Below, in pieces: positions 20,863-31,859 of a stretch of DNA of 64,000 nt (position 1 is the first letter of the stretch; each line of letters begins with the position of its first letter). Source of the DNA: Liopterus haemorrhoidalis (lineage: Eukaryota > Arthropoda > Insecta > Coleoptera > Dytiscidae); assembly GCA_963971575.1 (NCBI GenBank), contig OZ020624.1, forward strand, positions 8,800,903 through 8,864,902, written 5' to 3'. A program made the position numbers and the translations under genes. The notes beneath the pieces were generated by a model. It was not told where the DNA came from. It searched no databases and saw only the letters and a list, made by a program, of their open reading frames with translations.

Positions 20863-21483
20863 CGTGGGATGTTTCCAAACTTCTGGGAATTTAGCTATAA
20901 TTTTTATTATTTTGTTAATTTTCGTCAATATTACAATGTAGTTTTTCAACATAATCTCCATTTAACTGAATACATTTATCCCAACGATAAACTAATTTTT
21001 TTAAGCCGTCCTCAAAGAACTTTTTCGGTGTCTCCTCAATCCACCTATTCCAACGGCCTTGGCACCCAGCGCGGCGAAACCTTGCTTACGCCCAAACAAT
21101 CATGCAATATGTCATGAACTTGTCGTGTACCTAACCCTAGGCGCACACTAATTTGGCGAATAGTCATTCGCCTGTCCTCTTTCAGTAAGTCTTCGACGGC
21201 AGTAATGTTTCTTTCATTTACCGACGTGCTTGGGCGCCCACTGCGTGGATCGTCTTCTAGTGATGTTCTACCGGTTTTAAAAAGATCGATCCACCGATAA
21301 ACAGTACTTTTGGATTCTGCAGACTCACCAAATACTCCTTGCAGACGCTGAATAATTTCTAATGTTTTCACAGATTCCTTCCACAAAAAGAAAATTATTG
21401 CTCTTTGAAATTTTGCTACGTCTTCCACGGTTACAAAAACAGTGCTATGAAAACGCGTCTATATCAGTCGAACACCTAAATCA
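20863..21483 (-). mobile_element. Mariner copy 2, truncated at its 5' end
   Basis: The left end is CGTGGGATGTTTCCAAACTT after TA. The match to the other copies stops at about 21483, without a right TIR. The N-terminal 127 residues of transposase (21045-21428) are open; the reading then breaks, and the C-terminal segment starting NRWIEETPKKFFEDGLKKLV follows in another frame. The catalytic domain is absent and the junction is shared with copy 3. Confidence 0.88.
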
Positions 21484-21704
21484 ACCTGGTAAACTGGTAA
21501 CACTGGTAACAAATTCATAAACTTTATAGAATAATTGTTAATGCTATATCTTGATTTATTTATTCATGTAAAATTGGGGTAAATATTTGATTTATTACGT
21601 GCGTTGTAGTTGTGAACGTCTTCATAAGAAACAAAAGAATTTAGATATTGATGGGCATATACTTAACAGTGATAGATAAAAAGTGATGGTAGTGTCATGA
21701 TTCT

Positions 21705-22275
21705 AAATTATTTAAAGAGTAACCTACAATCGGCTCTATAAGATGCACTCCCCATCACTCTTATTGCACGCCTCTGTAGCCTAAAAACTTTTTCAGCAGA
21801 GGCAGAGTGTCCCCATGCTAAAAGAGCATATGCTATGTGTGACTGAAATAACGCAAAATACGAAATTAATAAAACATCCCTTGTAACAGATTTTTGTAGG
21901 TTTCTTAGAAGATAGATAGTTTTGCACAATTTCCCACATATATGGGCAACGTGGTCCCATACCAAATGAGGATCAATATGGACTCCTAAAAATTTAATGC
22001 AATCCGGATTATTTTAGTTATGATTTTTTGTTGTTATGAGTAAATTTTGTGTTTTCTTCTCATTTAATGATAATTTATTTGATAGAACCCAGTCTTTCGC
22101 TTTAGATAAATTATCACTAGAAACATGTTGCTTGTGTTCCAGGGCAATGATCTTGTTACAAGGGTCGTATCATCGGCATATAAAATATATTTTGTCTTAA
22201 TAGCAGAAGAAAAATCATTGAAATAAATTAAAAATAGTAATGGACCTAAAATTGAACCCTGCGTCACTCCATAGA
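21705..22275 (-). pseudogene. Non-LTR reverse transcriptase fragment
   Basis: Two open pieces encode [18 protein letters not shown] with the catalytic YADD (22064-22267) and a later thumb segment with LLAWGHSASAEKVFRLQRRA (21708-21965). A stop and frame change separate them. The motifs match CR1/jockey-like RTs but the protein differs from the RT at 18169. Confidence 0.8.
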
Positions 22276-22289
22276 AAATATTGAGCTAA

Positions 22290-22640
22290 TCTGACTTGGA
22301 GTTAATGAGAAAAATAAAAATAAAAACGGATCGAGGTGATAAGCAAAAAAAAAACATATAGGAATCAAGGTGATGAGCAAGAAAAAGGAAGACTAATATA
22401 AGTGATGAGCAAAAAAGTAAAGAAGTCAGATCGAGGTGATGAGCTAAAAAAGGAAGACAGATGGAAGTAATGAGCAAAAATAAGGAAGTCAGATCGAGAT
22501 GATAAACAAACGAAAAAAAAAAAAAGAAGACGAATTGAAGTGATGAGCAAAATAAGGAAGACGTATCTAAGTGATGAGCAAAAATAATGAAGACATATTA
22601 AGTTGAACAAAAAAAAGGAAGATAGATCGAGATTAGAATA
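22290..22640. repeat. Minisatellite, ~37-bp unit, about nine copies
   Basis: The unit reads approximately GGAAGACAGATCGAGGTGAT followed by GAGCAAAAAA. It shares the GTGATGAGCAAAAAA core with the arrays inside four hAT-type elements, but here I can define no flanking TIRs. Confidence 0.85.
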
Positions 22641-22739
22641 AAGGACTAAAGTGGATTTTTGAGAAATAAATAAATCTAAAGGACAACGCTCTAAAATAAA
22701 GGACGTATGTTCACCGTAATTATTAACCTATAGGTAATA

Positions 22740-23045
22740 AGGAGTGGTATGTTTGACAATGATTTTATCAATGTTATGGGCACGTATTACAACTGATTGG
22801 AATGCGGAACTAACAAACCACAATACCGAAAATGCTGATGCAGAAGTTGACAACATTTATTGCATAATTTATATAATACTTGATGATTGCGTGCCAAAAA
22901 CCAGGTCGCTGTCAACATCAAAATAAAAATAAGACACCTAGATTACCTAAAAGAATGTGAGTCCAACATCTCCACAAACCCAAACCAGTTTTGGTCGTAC
23001 TATCAACATACTAAAACCAAGATCCTCTATAGGGGAAGACCTTAT
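22740..23045 (+). pseudogene. Non-LTR ORF2 linker fragment
   Basis: The plus strand encodes a piece rich in Asn/Asp ending DDCVPKTRSLSTSK, then in another frame NPNQFWSYYQHTKTK. These resemble the endonuclease-to-RT linker (a VPKKR motif, then PKxFWxY) of jockey/CR1-like ORF2. It is a short broken fragment. Confidence 0.5.
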
Positions 23046-23167
23046 TCCTAATATATAATCAAAGCCTGTGCACATGCCCTAGTGAAACCATTGCATTATT
23101 TATTCAATATATGTATATTACTATATAATAACATGTAATTATTATCATTGAGTCTGTTAATTTGTTC

Positions 23168-23224
23168 ATTATTCTGTCCAGACATTGCGACAAGCTTCAG
23201 CTTAGTGATGCTGGACAGAATGAT
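23168..23224 (+). other. Hairpin, possible miRNA-like fold
   Basis: TTCTGTCCAG pairs with CTGGACAGAA; six further inner pairs follow after a one-base bulge and about four outer pairs, giving a stem of about 20 bp with a ~12-nt loop. This is a structural observation only. Confidence 0.35.
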
Positions 23225-23229
23225 AAAAA

Positions 23230-24480
23230 AATAGTATATATAAATAAAATTGTCAATAAGTATAAAAATTAGGTCTAAGAAATTATAATAGGTTTTAGAA
23301 ATATACGCCACGACCACTATAGAATTTACCAATTCTAAAACCAATTTTGACTACAGAAGTTAATATTCTAACACAAGAGTTGTAATGTTATTCTAAAGCA
23401 CTTATCTTATGCATTTCGCGTGTATTTCATTCCATCACTTGTTATGGAATAACTATTATGCTTGTTGTCTTTTGTTTTTGTAGGGTTACATTAAGATATA
23501 TGCAACGTTTACATTAAATAAATGCAACATAACTTCCTAACCTAAAATAATGGCCGATGTGTGGCAAATTAAATTAAAATTAAACAAATAATAAATAAAA
23601 AAAATAGTTTAATTAATTGATTAATTTGTTATGTAATATAAATTATTTGTTAAGATAAAATGTTTGTTAAAATAATTATTTGTTAATTTTTTTTCTTTTC
23701 TTGTGGTCGTGGAGGAAGTAGGGTCCTTGACTCGGTTGAAAGAGAAAATTCGTTGCTCGTGGTTCCTCACGCTCGCCTGCGGCTCGCGCTCGGAATGTTC
23801 CACTCGCATCGAATTTTCTCATTCCAACCTTGTTATAGAATATGCTATTCTTATTTACATTTGTAACATAGGTCAATGTAAAAAATGTAAATAAAGTTAT
23901 TATTATGTTATAAAGTATACACATTGTTACGGATTGTTTTCTCGTTATAAATTTGTATCCAGTTTGATTACAGCTATGATAAAATTTTATGATATATAAA
24001 TTCAAAATGTATAAAATGATGCAAACAAATTTTATGACAACCTTGAGGTTATTATCAGCACCTGTTTTTGGTTGGTATTAGTCAAATCTTATACTATGAA
24101 GACATCTGAATTAATTTAATGTCCTATTATAATATTCTGCAGGCACCAGCACTTTGGAAAGATGTATTTCAAATAAAATTATACTTCTTAGACTAATATA
24201 TCACTTTGTAAGCATTGTTATACCCAAACGAATATTGTCAGACAAAAATACGTATATCAAACACTATTATGTTCTTTTATGAGCTCTGAATAATACTCTC
24301 ACTGACATACGAGGGTTGTCTGGCCACTAGGATTAATGGAATTTATCGATAGGGTAACATATATCATTTTATATTGTGACCACAAAACAGAGAAGGTCCG
24401 TTAGGCGGTTTCTTCAAACATATTTTACAATGCGCATGGCACCATAAGAGGCTCAGTCGCATGCGTACTAATTTATCAGT
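23230..24480. other. Unassigned stretch
   Basis: No gene recognised. 23735-23825 is a local GC-rich patch in AT-rich DNA, bounded by the inverse pair GAGAAAATTCG and CGAATTTTCTC. TACGAGGGTTGTCTG at 24308 resembles a lone mariner-type end. Confidence 0.4.
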
Positions 24481-24488
24481 GACTATTA

Positions 24489-25119
24489 CCCTTTTCAAAC
24501 TGGATCTTTAAGACGAGTGAACTTAAAGTTCACCGATGTTTAAGATCGGTATGCTTTCACACTTGATGTTTAAATCTCCGGTGCTGTCATCAGCTACAGT
24601 AATTTTGTCCTTAAGTTACCGTCATGAAATTACCAGTTTTGAACTGTCTGCGCAGACGCACATTTTGAATTATTATAAACAAATAAGGATATTTCATTCT
24701 ACAATAAAGACACTACAATAAAGAATATATTACACCTGTATTAACATGTATTGTAAGTCGATACATTTTATCTCAATTATTATAGCTCTGTATTTTATTA
24801 AACACATTATTAAAATAAATAATTTTATTATAATAATAATAGAATAAATTTCACCAATAATTTATAAATAAAAGTATAAATTTCTTATAACGTCGATATA
24901 ATACAGTATTCTTTTTATGATAATATAAAATGTTTACAGCACAAATTCAAGTAGTATTTTTTTATAATAGAAATTAAGTTGGCAATGCGGACGATGTTTA
25001 AGACGCAGATCTCTGTCTTAAACATCGCTTGTATTTAGACGAGGCCATACGGTTTCACATTAGCGTTTAAAGATACATTCACTTTAACATCCGATTTTAA
25101 AGTTCTAGTGTGAAAAGGG
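24489..25119. mobile_element. TIR element family T, copy 2 (631 bp)
   Basis: Near-identical to copy 1 except for small indels, with ends CCCTTTTCAAACTGGATCTT and CTAGTGTGAAAAGGG and TA flanks (24487-24488 and 25120-25121). Non-coding. Confidence 0.88.
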
Positions 25120-25121
25120 TA

Positions 25122-25560
25122 CAAGTGATCCTATGAAATAAACCATAGAGATATAGAGAGAACGTAAGAGGGTTTATAGATGACGTAAGTGTAGCGGAGT
25201 GGGGCGGGTGGAACGAAAAAGTGTAGCAGAATGAGGCGTAGGAAACAGGCAGACGCCAAATTTGAGTTGGTCAAGACATTAAGGGGGGGAGTAGGGTCTG
25301 ATAACCACATTTTAAGCATATTTTTGTGATTTTTTTTCAAATCTATGGTTAAATTTATTCATTTTCAAACTAAGTACATACATATATAAAGTACGTTTTG
25401 AAGAAGATACAAAAAAATTTTGAAGGCAAAATATGGCGAAATGAGCCAGCTGTGGCAAATCTTCTCAGACTCCGAGGAAAAAATTAGATTTTGCGGTGAC
25501 CAGCCTAACTCGTCACTGGATCCTTTGAAATCAAAAATCCAAAAAGATTTTGTTAGTTTA
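25122..25560. other. Unassigned stretch
   Basis: No recognisable gene. A GC-richer part (25190-25300) has no long frame with known motifs. Confidence 0.4.
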
Positions 25561-25580
25561 TGAGTTTGCCGAGGTAGTAT

Positions 25581-26266
25581 TTAATTATAGTTAAAATTAA
25601 TTATACTCCTTTTTCTTGCATAGTTTACTACAAAGCATTTATTTAAATTTAGAGACATATCATTTTCTATACACCATTTGTTCAATCTAATCAGGTCATC
25701 TTGGATTTTGTAACAGTCGATAAGAGTTTCAACAGTTTTATAGAATTTTAAATCTTCAGCAAATAGTAAGAAATTACAATATTTGAAGGAAGACGAAATA
25801 GAATTTATATATAAGTTAAATAAAATAGGTCCCAAATGAGAGCCCTGGGGTACTCCCGAAGTCACTAAAATTCCTCGAGATATGTAACCATTGCAGACAA
25901 CAAATTGCGATCTGTTACGAATATAACTTTCAATCCTGCGCAGTAACGACCCATGTATTCCATAATGTCTCAATTTGAGTAAAAGAATGTGATTGTTAAC
26001 TCTATCAAATGCTTTGCAAAAGTCGGTGTAAATTGTATCAATTTGTTTCTTGAGATCCATATTACTGCTAACAAATTCAGTAAAAGGGATTAAGTTGTTT
26101 AATACTGATTTACCAGAGCAGAATCCGTTCTGTTGAGGAATTATTAATTGATTTAATGGATTTTTGATTTTATCTACTATTAAAAATTCAAATAATTTCG
26201 CAAATATTGGTAATATAGAAATAGGTCTATAATTTGAAACGTTACTTTTATCGCCTGATTTAAAAA
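25581..26266 (-). pseudogene. LINE reverse transcriptase core, FAED in place of FADD
   Basis: The frame carries RT motifs FKSGDKSNVSNYRPIS (fingers), YTDFCKAFDRV (first catalytic Asp), GVPQGSHLGPILFNLYIN and then FAED where FADD is expected. The loss of an essential Asp makes it catalytically dead. It stops soon after LNLNKC, without thumb or C-terminal domain. The first ~33 codons of the open frame belong to the adjacent family B repeat. Confidence 0.85.
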
Positions 26267-26268
26267 TT

Positions 26269-27325
26269 GATGTGAAGTGTGAATTTTCACACATTGCAGG
26301 GTTTCGCAGGTATATAATAAGTGAAGGCGGCATGCTGAGTGTGTAGGACAAATTTTGCTTTGTAGTAACCACGGCAAAATGAACGATCTTTTTAAAATAA
26401 TTTATCGTCTGTTAATCTCAGAGCTTTAAAAACAAATTTTATGTTAAAATATTTTTTTGTTAATTTTAATTCGAATACCTAATATCATTATTTAGGTTTC
26501 TAAATAAGTGCAGTATTTTTTTTATATAACAAGGTTCATTAAGATTTTGAAAATTGGGCCTATGGCTTTCATTGGTTGTCTTAAATCATACGCTCCGCCC
26601 CTCTGGCTTCGTATAAATGACACAGAATGAAAATATAATTCCAATTGGTTATTAAATTTACGCTCTTGAAAATTAAATTCAAAATGTGCTAAAATATAAC
26701 TAGAATTTTAATAAATTAATTTAAACATAAAAATATGAAAAAAAATACAAAAAATAAAATTGACTCCACAAGCCAGGAACGAACCTGTGTAGTGAATAAC
26801 GATCCTGTGTGGTTGTCGAGCAACTGAGCCGCTAGACCACCAAACGCTTATCAACTTAGTGTGTTATAAGAGTATAACATGTATGCATCGTCAACCAAAA
26901 AACACAAAAAATGCGTTATTTTCCGAAAACATAATCTGATCAAAAATTCCTGTTGTACTATTCCGGTTCACACCATTATACATTACTTAGAATTGTTTCA
27001 CATTTTTAGTTTAAACCATCTGGGCTACAGGGTGTGGGACAAAAATTTTTTTGCACAATTTTGGCAAAAATCGCCTCAAAATAATTTTTTTTGCAAAAAT
27101 TTAATTTTGATCGTTAATCCACGTACTAAGGGCTTTCATTTGATACCCTACTCAGAATTTAAAAAAAATATTTTTTTTTTCGATGAGCACATATTTGTTT
27201 ATATTTTTAGGGGGATATGTTTTTTAGATGTTTTAGTATTTTTCCTATGTGCGGGTCAAAAAGTTGTACAAGCATGCCAATTTTCAACTCTCTAGGTTTA
27301 GCCGTTTGGCTACAATTTTTACCGA

Positions 27326-27399
<74 letters not shown>

Positions 27400-27416
27400 G
27401 ACAAAATGACGGTATA
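26269..27416 (-). mobile_element. Helentron-like repeat family B, copy 3 (inverted, lacks 5' tip)
   Basis: The 3' end (ATACCTGCGAAACCCTG inverse with the hairpin) is at the left and the 5' side at the right, where it stops at TTATACCGTCATTTTGTCG, missing the first ~28 bp. It carries about 14 TCTG units (27329-27400). Open frames across it are repeat-driven and not genes. Confidence 0.83.
26762..26857 (-). other. tRNA-like module of family B, copy 3
   Basis: On the minus strand, GTGGTCTAGCGGCTCAGTTG serves as box A and CAGGTTCGTTCCTGG as box B, with a four-pair T-stem (CAGG/CCTG). The module is unrelated to those of the other copies apart from the box B core. Confidence 0.6.
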
Positions 27417-27419
27417 AGC

Positions 27420-28340
27420 CACAACCTTTCTTTGTATCTAAAGAGGCTAACTTGGTGAGAATTTCGTCTTGCGTTAAACTAATAGAACCCAAGTTGACAC
27501 TACTATCACTAAGTAGGTTATTTGATGGATTAATAAGAGAAGAAGTATAAACAGATTCAAAATGACACGCAATTAGATCACATATATCAGAACCATTTGC
27601 AGCTTGTTTGTTTTCGTGATGCATAACATTAGGTATGTTGTTATTTTTCTTTAAAGTTTTAGTATAATTCCAAAAATGTTTTATATCAGACTTTATTCTG
27701 GACTCAATGAAATTAATATGCTTTTTATAGTCAAAATCTGTGCAGATTTTAACTCTTTTACGCAATAAGGAAAATGAATTATAATCATCAATGTTGCCAT
27801 AGAATTTCCATTTTCTATGAAATTTATTTTTTTCTTTGATAATTTTTATTAAAGACGAAGAATACCATTTTGGATATTTGTTGGTTACATGTGCCCTTTT
27901 AGGAGCATATGTATCTAGCAAATTATGTAGAATTTTGTAAAAATGATTTACATTTTCATTAATATTTGAGTTATTTAATATTTCATCCCATCGAACAGAA
28001 GACAATTTGTATATAAGGGTTTCATAATCACATTGATAAAAATTATAAGTTGGGTTATTTAGATGTGGTAAATTCTTATAATGATTAAGAGAAAAACTTA
28101 TTTCAAGTGGAGGATGATGCGTATCAATCTTACTAACTGGAAACTGACATGAACTTATATCTAAACTTAAGTGAGCTCAAAACCAAATCCAATATTTTGT
28201 TGAATTTATTCTTAATACCGTTAAATTGATGTAAATTACAGTAAGATAACATATTTGACAATTCAATATGAGTGTCAAATCTGTTTTGAGACCTGGGAAA
28301 ATAAAAATTGTCTTTCGCAATCCAATCTATTTCCGGCAAA
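27420..28340 (-). pseudogene. LINE endonuclease C-terminus and linker
   Basis: 28133-28339 encodes PEIDW near its start and a segment ending in NKFNKILDLVLSS, the end of an APE-type endonuclease (the NKILDLVLS motif holds the catalytic Asp). 27420-28005 encodes the linker, with YAPKRAHV, YPKWYSSSLIK and SDIKHFWNYTKTLKK. The two are in different frames. Confidence 0.8.
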
Positions 28341-28344
28341 TTAT

Positions 28345-29660
28345 ATATATATATATATCTAAAAGCCTTCTACCATATATGGTGTAGGCTGCATTTCTTT
28401 CTCTTTCATTTTTTTTGTTTTGTTCTATGGCGTAAAATGCGTATCTACGTATTTATATACGAAGTTAGCCCATTCTTTTTTATTCTTCGTCATTTTTTTG
28501 GCTTCTACAGTCGTTTTTCCTCTCTCTTCTAATATATCTTTTAATGTTTTGTCCCATGTGTTTCTTGGTCTTCCTATTTTGTTCTTTCCGTATGTTCTTG
28601 TCTCCCAGACTTGCTTCAGTTTTCTTGTTTCTTGTAGTCTGTGCATATGTCCCCACCAGCTTAGTTGCCTATTTTCTATGAATTTATCTATTGCTTCTAT
28701 GTTAAGTTCTTTCCTTATCTCCGTACTTTTAATTCTATCCATTTTAGTCACTCCTTTCACCCTTCTTAAATACTTCATTTCTGCAGCTTGTATTTTATTC
28801 TTTTCCCTTCTTGAAAGTGTCCACGTTTCGTATCCGAAAGTCAGTACCGGTCTGTATATTGTTTTAAATATATTCATTTTTGTCTCTTTTGTTATTTCTT
28901 TTTTGTTAATAAGAGTACTATTTATATCATAGTAGAGTTTCATTGCTTTCTCAATTCTTGTGTTTATCTCCATTTCCTGTTTTCCATCATCTCGTATATC
29001 TACTCCTAAATATGTCATATTCTTGACTTGTTCTATGTTCGTGTCCTCTATTCTTATATTTAAGTCTTCATCTGCTCCAAAAATCATAACTTTAGTCTTA
29101 CTTTTATTCATTGTCATATTATATTCTTTGAATGTTTTATTCCATATATTTAGATTTTCTTGCAATTCGTTTCTTCCTTTTGCTATTATTACTACGTCAT
29201 CTGCAAATACTCCTTCCGATATTTCTGTTATTCGCATGTTCCTGTATCCAATTCTGAATTTAGACGTTTCTTTTTTACTCTTTTTTATAATTTCGTCCAT
29301 AAAAGTTATAAAGAGTGTAGGACTTAATCCTCCTCCCTGTCTTAATCCTTCTGCGGTTACGAAAGTGCTCGACTCTCTGTTGTTATATATTACGGCATTG
29401 CGGTTGTTTTCATATATCTTTTTTAATAATCTGATTATTTTATTACTTATTCCTCGATTTTCTAGTATATTCCATAGTGTTTTCCGTGGAACTCTATCGA
29501 AAGCTTTCTCTAGATCGATAAAACCTAGATATACTTTTGTGTTCTGTTTATGTGGTTTCTCTATTATTTGTTTTATGGTGAAGATATGATCTTGAATACT
29601 CCTTCCTTTTCTAAAACCACTTTGGCACTCATCTAACGTTTTTTCGATTATGGGCTTTAT
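28345..29660 (-). mobile_element. RTE-like LINE, 5'-truncated, inserted in another LINE
   Basis: The element is flanked by a 12-bp duplication CCGGCAAATTAT (28333-28344 and 29661-29672). The 3' end lies at the left and ends in an (AT)n tail. The 5' truncation is within the RT. The empty site reads as in-frame host LINE protein (GDYNLP followed by EIDW), which confirms both ends. Confidence 0.9.
28425..29660 (-). pseudogene. RTE-like ORF2: reverse transcriptase and C-terminal region, open
   Basis: About 411 codons are open with no stop. RT motifs are present in order: QSGFRKGRSIQDH, IDLEKAFDRVP (first Asp, about residue 61 of the frame), GLRQGGGLSPTLF, VFADD (residues 158-161), MTYLGV. The C-terminal block contains YETWTLSRREKNKIQAAE, RRVKGVTKMDR and WWGHMHR, as in RTE/BovB-like LINE proteins. 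The endonuclease is lost by 5' truncation, so it is non-autonomous, but the lack of stops suggests a fairly recent insertion. The first residues of the frame come from the duplicated host site. Confidence 0.87.
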
Positions 29661-29904
29661 CCGGCAAATTATAATCACCGATAATAAGAAATATTTTGAT
29701 ATTACATCTTTTTGTGGTTATAATTTTATAAAAGAAAATAATTGTAAACAATTCATATAACAGTATTGGAACCAAAATAAATTTTCGACTTATCATCCAA
29801 CCATCTTCAAAAAATTTATAATATTTACAAATTTCTAACAAAACCCATTTCATACAAACTAGAAAAATACAAAATCGTTGTAAACCATCCATAGAATTTG
29901 GTGT

Positions 29905-30290
29905 AACCTAACCTAACGGGCAAAGAGAGTAAACAGTTTTACAGCTACCAATAAACTGAAAGTCATAAAGTTATGGAGTTTTCTTTAACCTGGAACTGTC
30001 AATCACAACACGGGTGTCCTGAACAAATACAATATCGCACTTATAATAGATCGTCAACGTAGATGTAAACATTACTTGAATACAAGATCTTGCCACTCTG
30101 GGTGTACCAGTGACGGAGAAACTAGGGTTTTTACATGAAAAAAAAACTTATTTTTGTATTGACTAATATTGGTGCAAATATATTCGATTTTACATAAAAA
30201 TAATCATCCTTTCCCACATATACAAGATCGTTTTTCTCTTATAGTTAACTTTTTTACAAATAAAATAAAAAAATAAAATAACGTACAATA
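29905..30290. other. Unassigned AT-rich stretch
   Basis: No gene recognised. Confidence 0.4.
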
Positions 30291-30299
30291 TTTGATAAT

Positions 30300-30680
30300 T
30301 TTACAATATTTTTTATCTCATTTATTTGTTCATCCGCCAGTGTCCCTCTCTTTCTTCCTATTCTCATCCCGCCTTACCTCTCCAATCTCCTTCGTTTTTT
30401 CTTCCAGTTCTCTCGCCCATCTTTCTCCCTTGCCTTCCTCCCTCATCAGTTCCATTAACTCTTCCTCCCAGACTACCATCTCCTTGCAACTCTTAGCTAA
30501 ATGCTCCAAGGTTTCTTCTTTTTCCTTGCACATTCTGCAGAACATGTCCTCTGGCTTTGCTTAGTACCTGTTGTTCCTTTCTTCGGTAAGATGCTACTGC
30601 ATCTTAGCCTCGCTATCCTCCTGACTCTACCTCCCGTTCTTCCTCTTCCAACAACTTTGGCAAACTGATATCGAATAAAA
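30300..30680 (-). pseudogene. Dong/R4-like LINE C-terminal fragment with zinc knuckle
   Basis: 30330-30545 encodes a CRMCKEKEETLEHLAKSC knuckle (C-x2-C-x7-H-x4-C), then a Glu/Lys-rich tail. Upstream sequence to 30680 reads into an Arg-rich segment (RRIARLRCSSI). It belongs to the same element type as 16300-16545. Confidence 0.6.
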
Positions 30681-30744
30681 ATCAATATAAGCAGGAATCA
30701 ATTATTAAAATTTGCATGATTCTGCGTATATTAACAAAACAAAA

Positions 30745-30985
30745 ACGTTTCTTGATTATACCTAGGAAATCCTAAAAAGCCGCTCAGTGCGTGTCGTTTA
30801 AAAATTAGTATCGGACCGGATACGGCCCGCGGGCCATATGCTGGACATGAATGGTATAGTTGTTTCTGATTATACCTAGGAAATCCTAAAAAGGTGATTA
30901 ATGCGTGTCGTTTAAAAATTAATACGGGCTGGGTACGGCCCGTGGGCCATATGCTGGACCTCGATGGTATAGCTGTTTCTGATTA
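30745..30985. repeat. Tandem duplication of a ~115-bp unit
   Basis: The unit begins TTCTTGATTATACCTAGGAA or TTTCTGATTATACCTAGGAA and ends GGCCATATGCTGGAC with ATGGTATAG. Two copies are present and the first ~20 bp of a third. GGCCCGYGGGCC at the unit end is typical of hAT subterminal sequence. Confidence 0.75.
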
Positions 30986-30999
30986 TATTGGGCGACGGC

Positions 31000-31239
31000 C
31001 CCTAGCGCACCAAGGAAAAGGGCGCTGACGAGCTTGACTAAGGAACGCCACATTGCGAAGGCGAGGACCTTCTTTTTGCTCATCATTTGGATTTTGGGAG
31101 GTGACGACCTTTTTTTTTGCTCATCACTTGGATTTTGGGAGGTGAAGACCTTTTTTTTTCTCATCATTACATTTTGGGAGGTGAGAACCTTATTTTTGCA
31201 AGGGCAGCAAGTTTGCAAGTTTTCCTTACTGCGGCTCTG
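31000..31239. mobile_element. hAT-type element fragment related to 54306-54564
   Basis: It shares GCGACGGCCC, AAGGGCGCTGACGAGCTTGA and the ATGAGCAAAA minisatellite with the complete element at 54306. It ends in CCTTACTGCGGCTCTG. The left terminus is missing. Confidence 0.7.
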
Positions 31240-31800
31240 TTCCTTTATATCAGTTTAAATTTGTAAGTGCTCCTTTTTATCAGTCAAATAATCTATATTC
31301 AAAAAATTTTAATTTCTTGGCTAAATTTAAGCCTTCCCATATGAATTTTAGTGACAATGTTACGCTAAAAAAAAATATAAATAATAATAAAATATAAATA
31401 ACGATGCTGGGTAGTGTTATGATACACGTAGAAAGATTGTTGCCAGTTCTTCAAAGCTTTGGTTAACCGGTTAGCTCTTTTACTTTCAAATGTATCCGGA
31501 CACGTAGAAAGTTAGTCAGTCACTTTTTTATATTTTATTAAATTTTTTTATTTCATTTTTAGCGAACCAATTATTATTTATAGTTAAATTACCGACGTTT
31601 ACAGTTATTTATTAGCAGAAGAAATTTTATTATTTTGTTATACAATATCTAGTTTGCAGAAGTGGCAAGTTGGAGTGAGAAGGTAGCATCAAGTCCTTAA
31701 TCTTATAGCGAAATTGTGTTGTAAAAGTACTGTGTCTTACGAAGGCTAGTGTACTTCAAAATTAATGAACCAGACACAACGTTTTTATGTATGGCTGGTT
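31240..31800. other. Unassigned stretch upstream of tRNA-Tyr
   Basis: No gene recognised. Confidence 0.4.
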
Positions 31801-31859
31801 GCAGGAATGCTCTAGTTTATAAACAAAAAGAAAGTTAACAATTTGGCAGTTAATAACAA
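31795..31859 (+). promoter_or_regulatory. Conserved 5' flank of the tRNA-Tyr genes
   Basis: A block reading GGTTGCAGGAATGCTC, then a TATAAAC element about 35-44 bp before the gene, then AAAAAGAAAGTTAACAATTT and GGCAGT is kept in all four copies (also before 40256, 42744 and 61694) with few changes. It is either an external promoter module or part of a duplicated unit. Confidence 0.6.

Larger units (their letters stand above)
25575..29900 (-). mobile_element. CR1/jockey-like LINE split by a Helentron-like copy and an RTE-like LINE
   Basis: In minus-strand order, a decayed endonuclease end (GDYNLPD at about 29680) leads to endonuclease C-terminus and linker (28340 to 27420), then RT (26266 to 25581). 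The RTE-like LINE at 28345-29660 interrupts the endonuclease and family B copy 3 at 26269-27416 replaces the linker-RT junction. The RT lacks its thumb and C-terminus, so the element is a dead mosaic. Confidence 0.8.

Noticed and set aside
22290..22640. CRISPR-like array
   Set aside because: Units are contiguous minisatellite copies without unique spacers, and the DNA is eukaryotic.
24300..24330. Complete mariner starting at TACGAGGGTTGTCTG
   Set aside because: No matching opposite end or transposase sequence was found nearby.
25122..25560. LTR or Polinton-type element
   Set aside because: No paired long repeats, integrase or polymerase motifs are visible.
26879..27295. 138-codon plus-strand frame (and similar at 47525-47764)
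   Set aside because: Both are readings of the conserved family B repeat; other copies do not keep the frame.
28960..29589. 209-codon plus-strand frame
   Set aside because: It is the antisense shadow of the RTE-like RT on the minus strand, which has all RT motifs.
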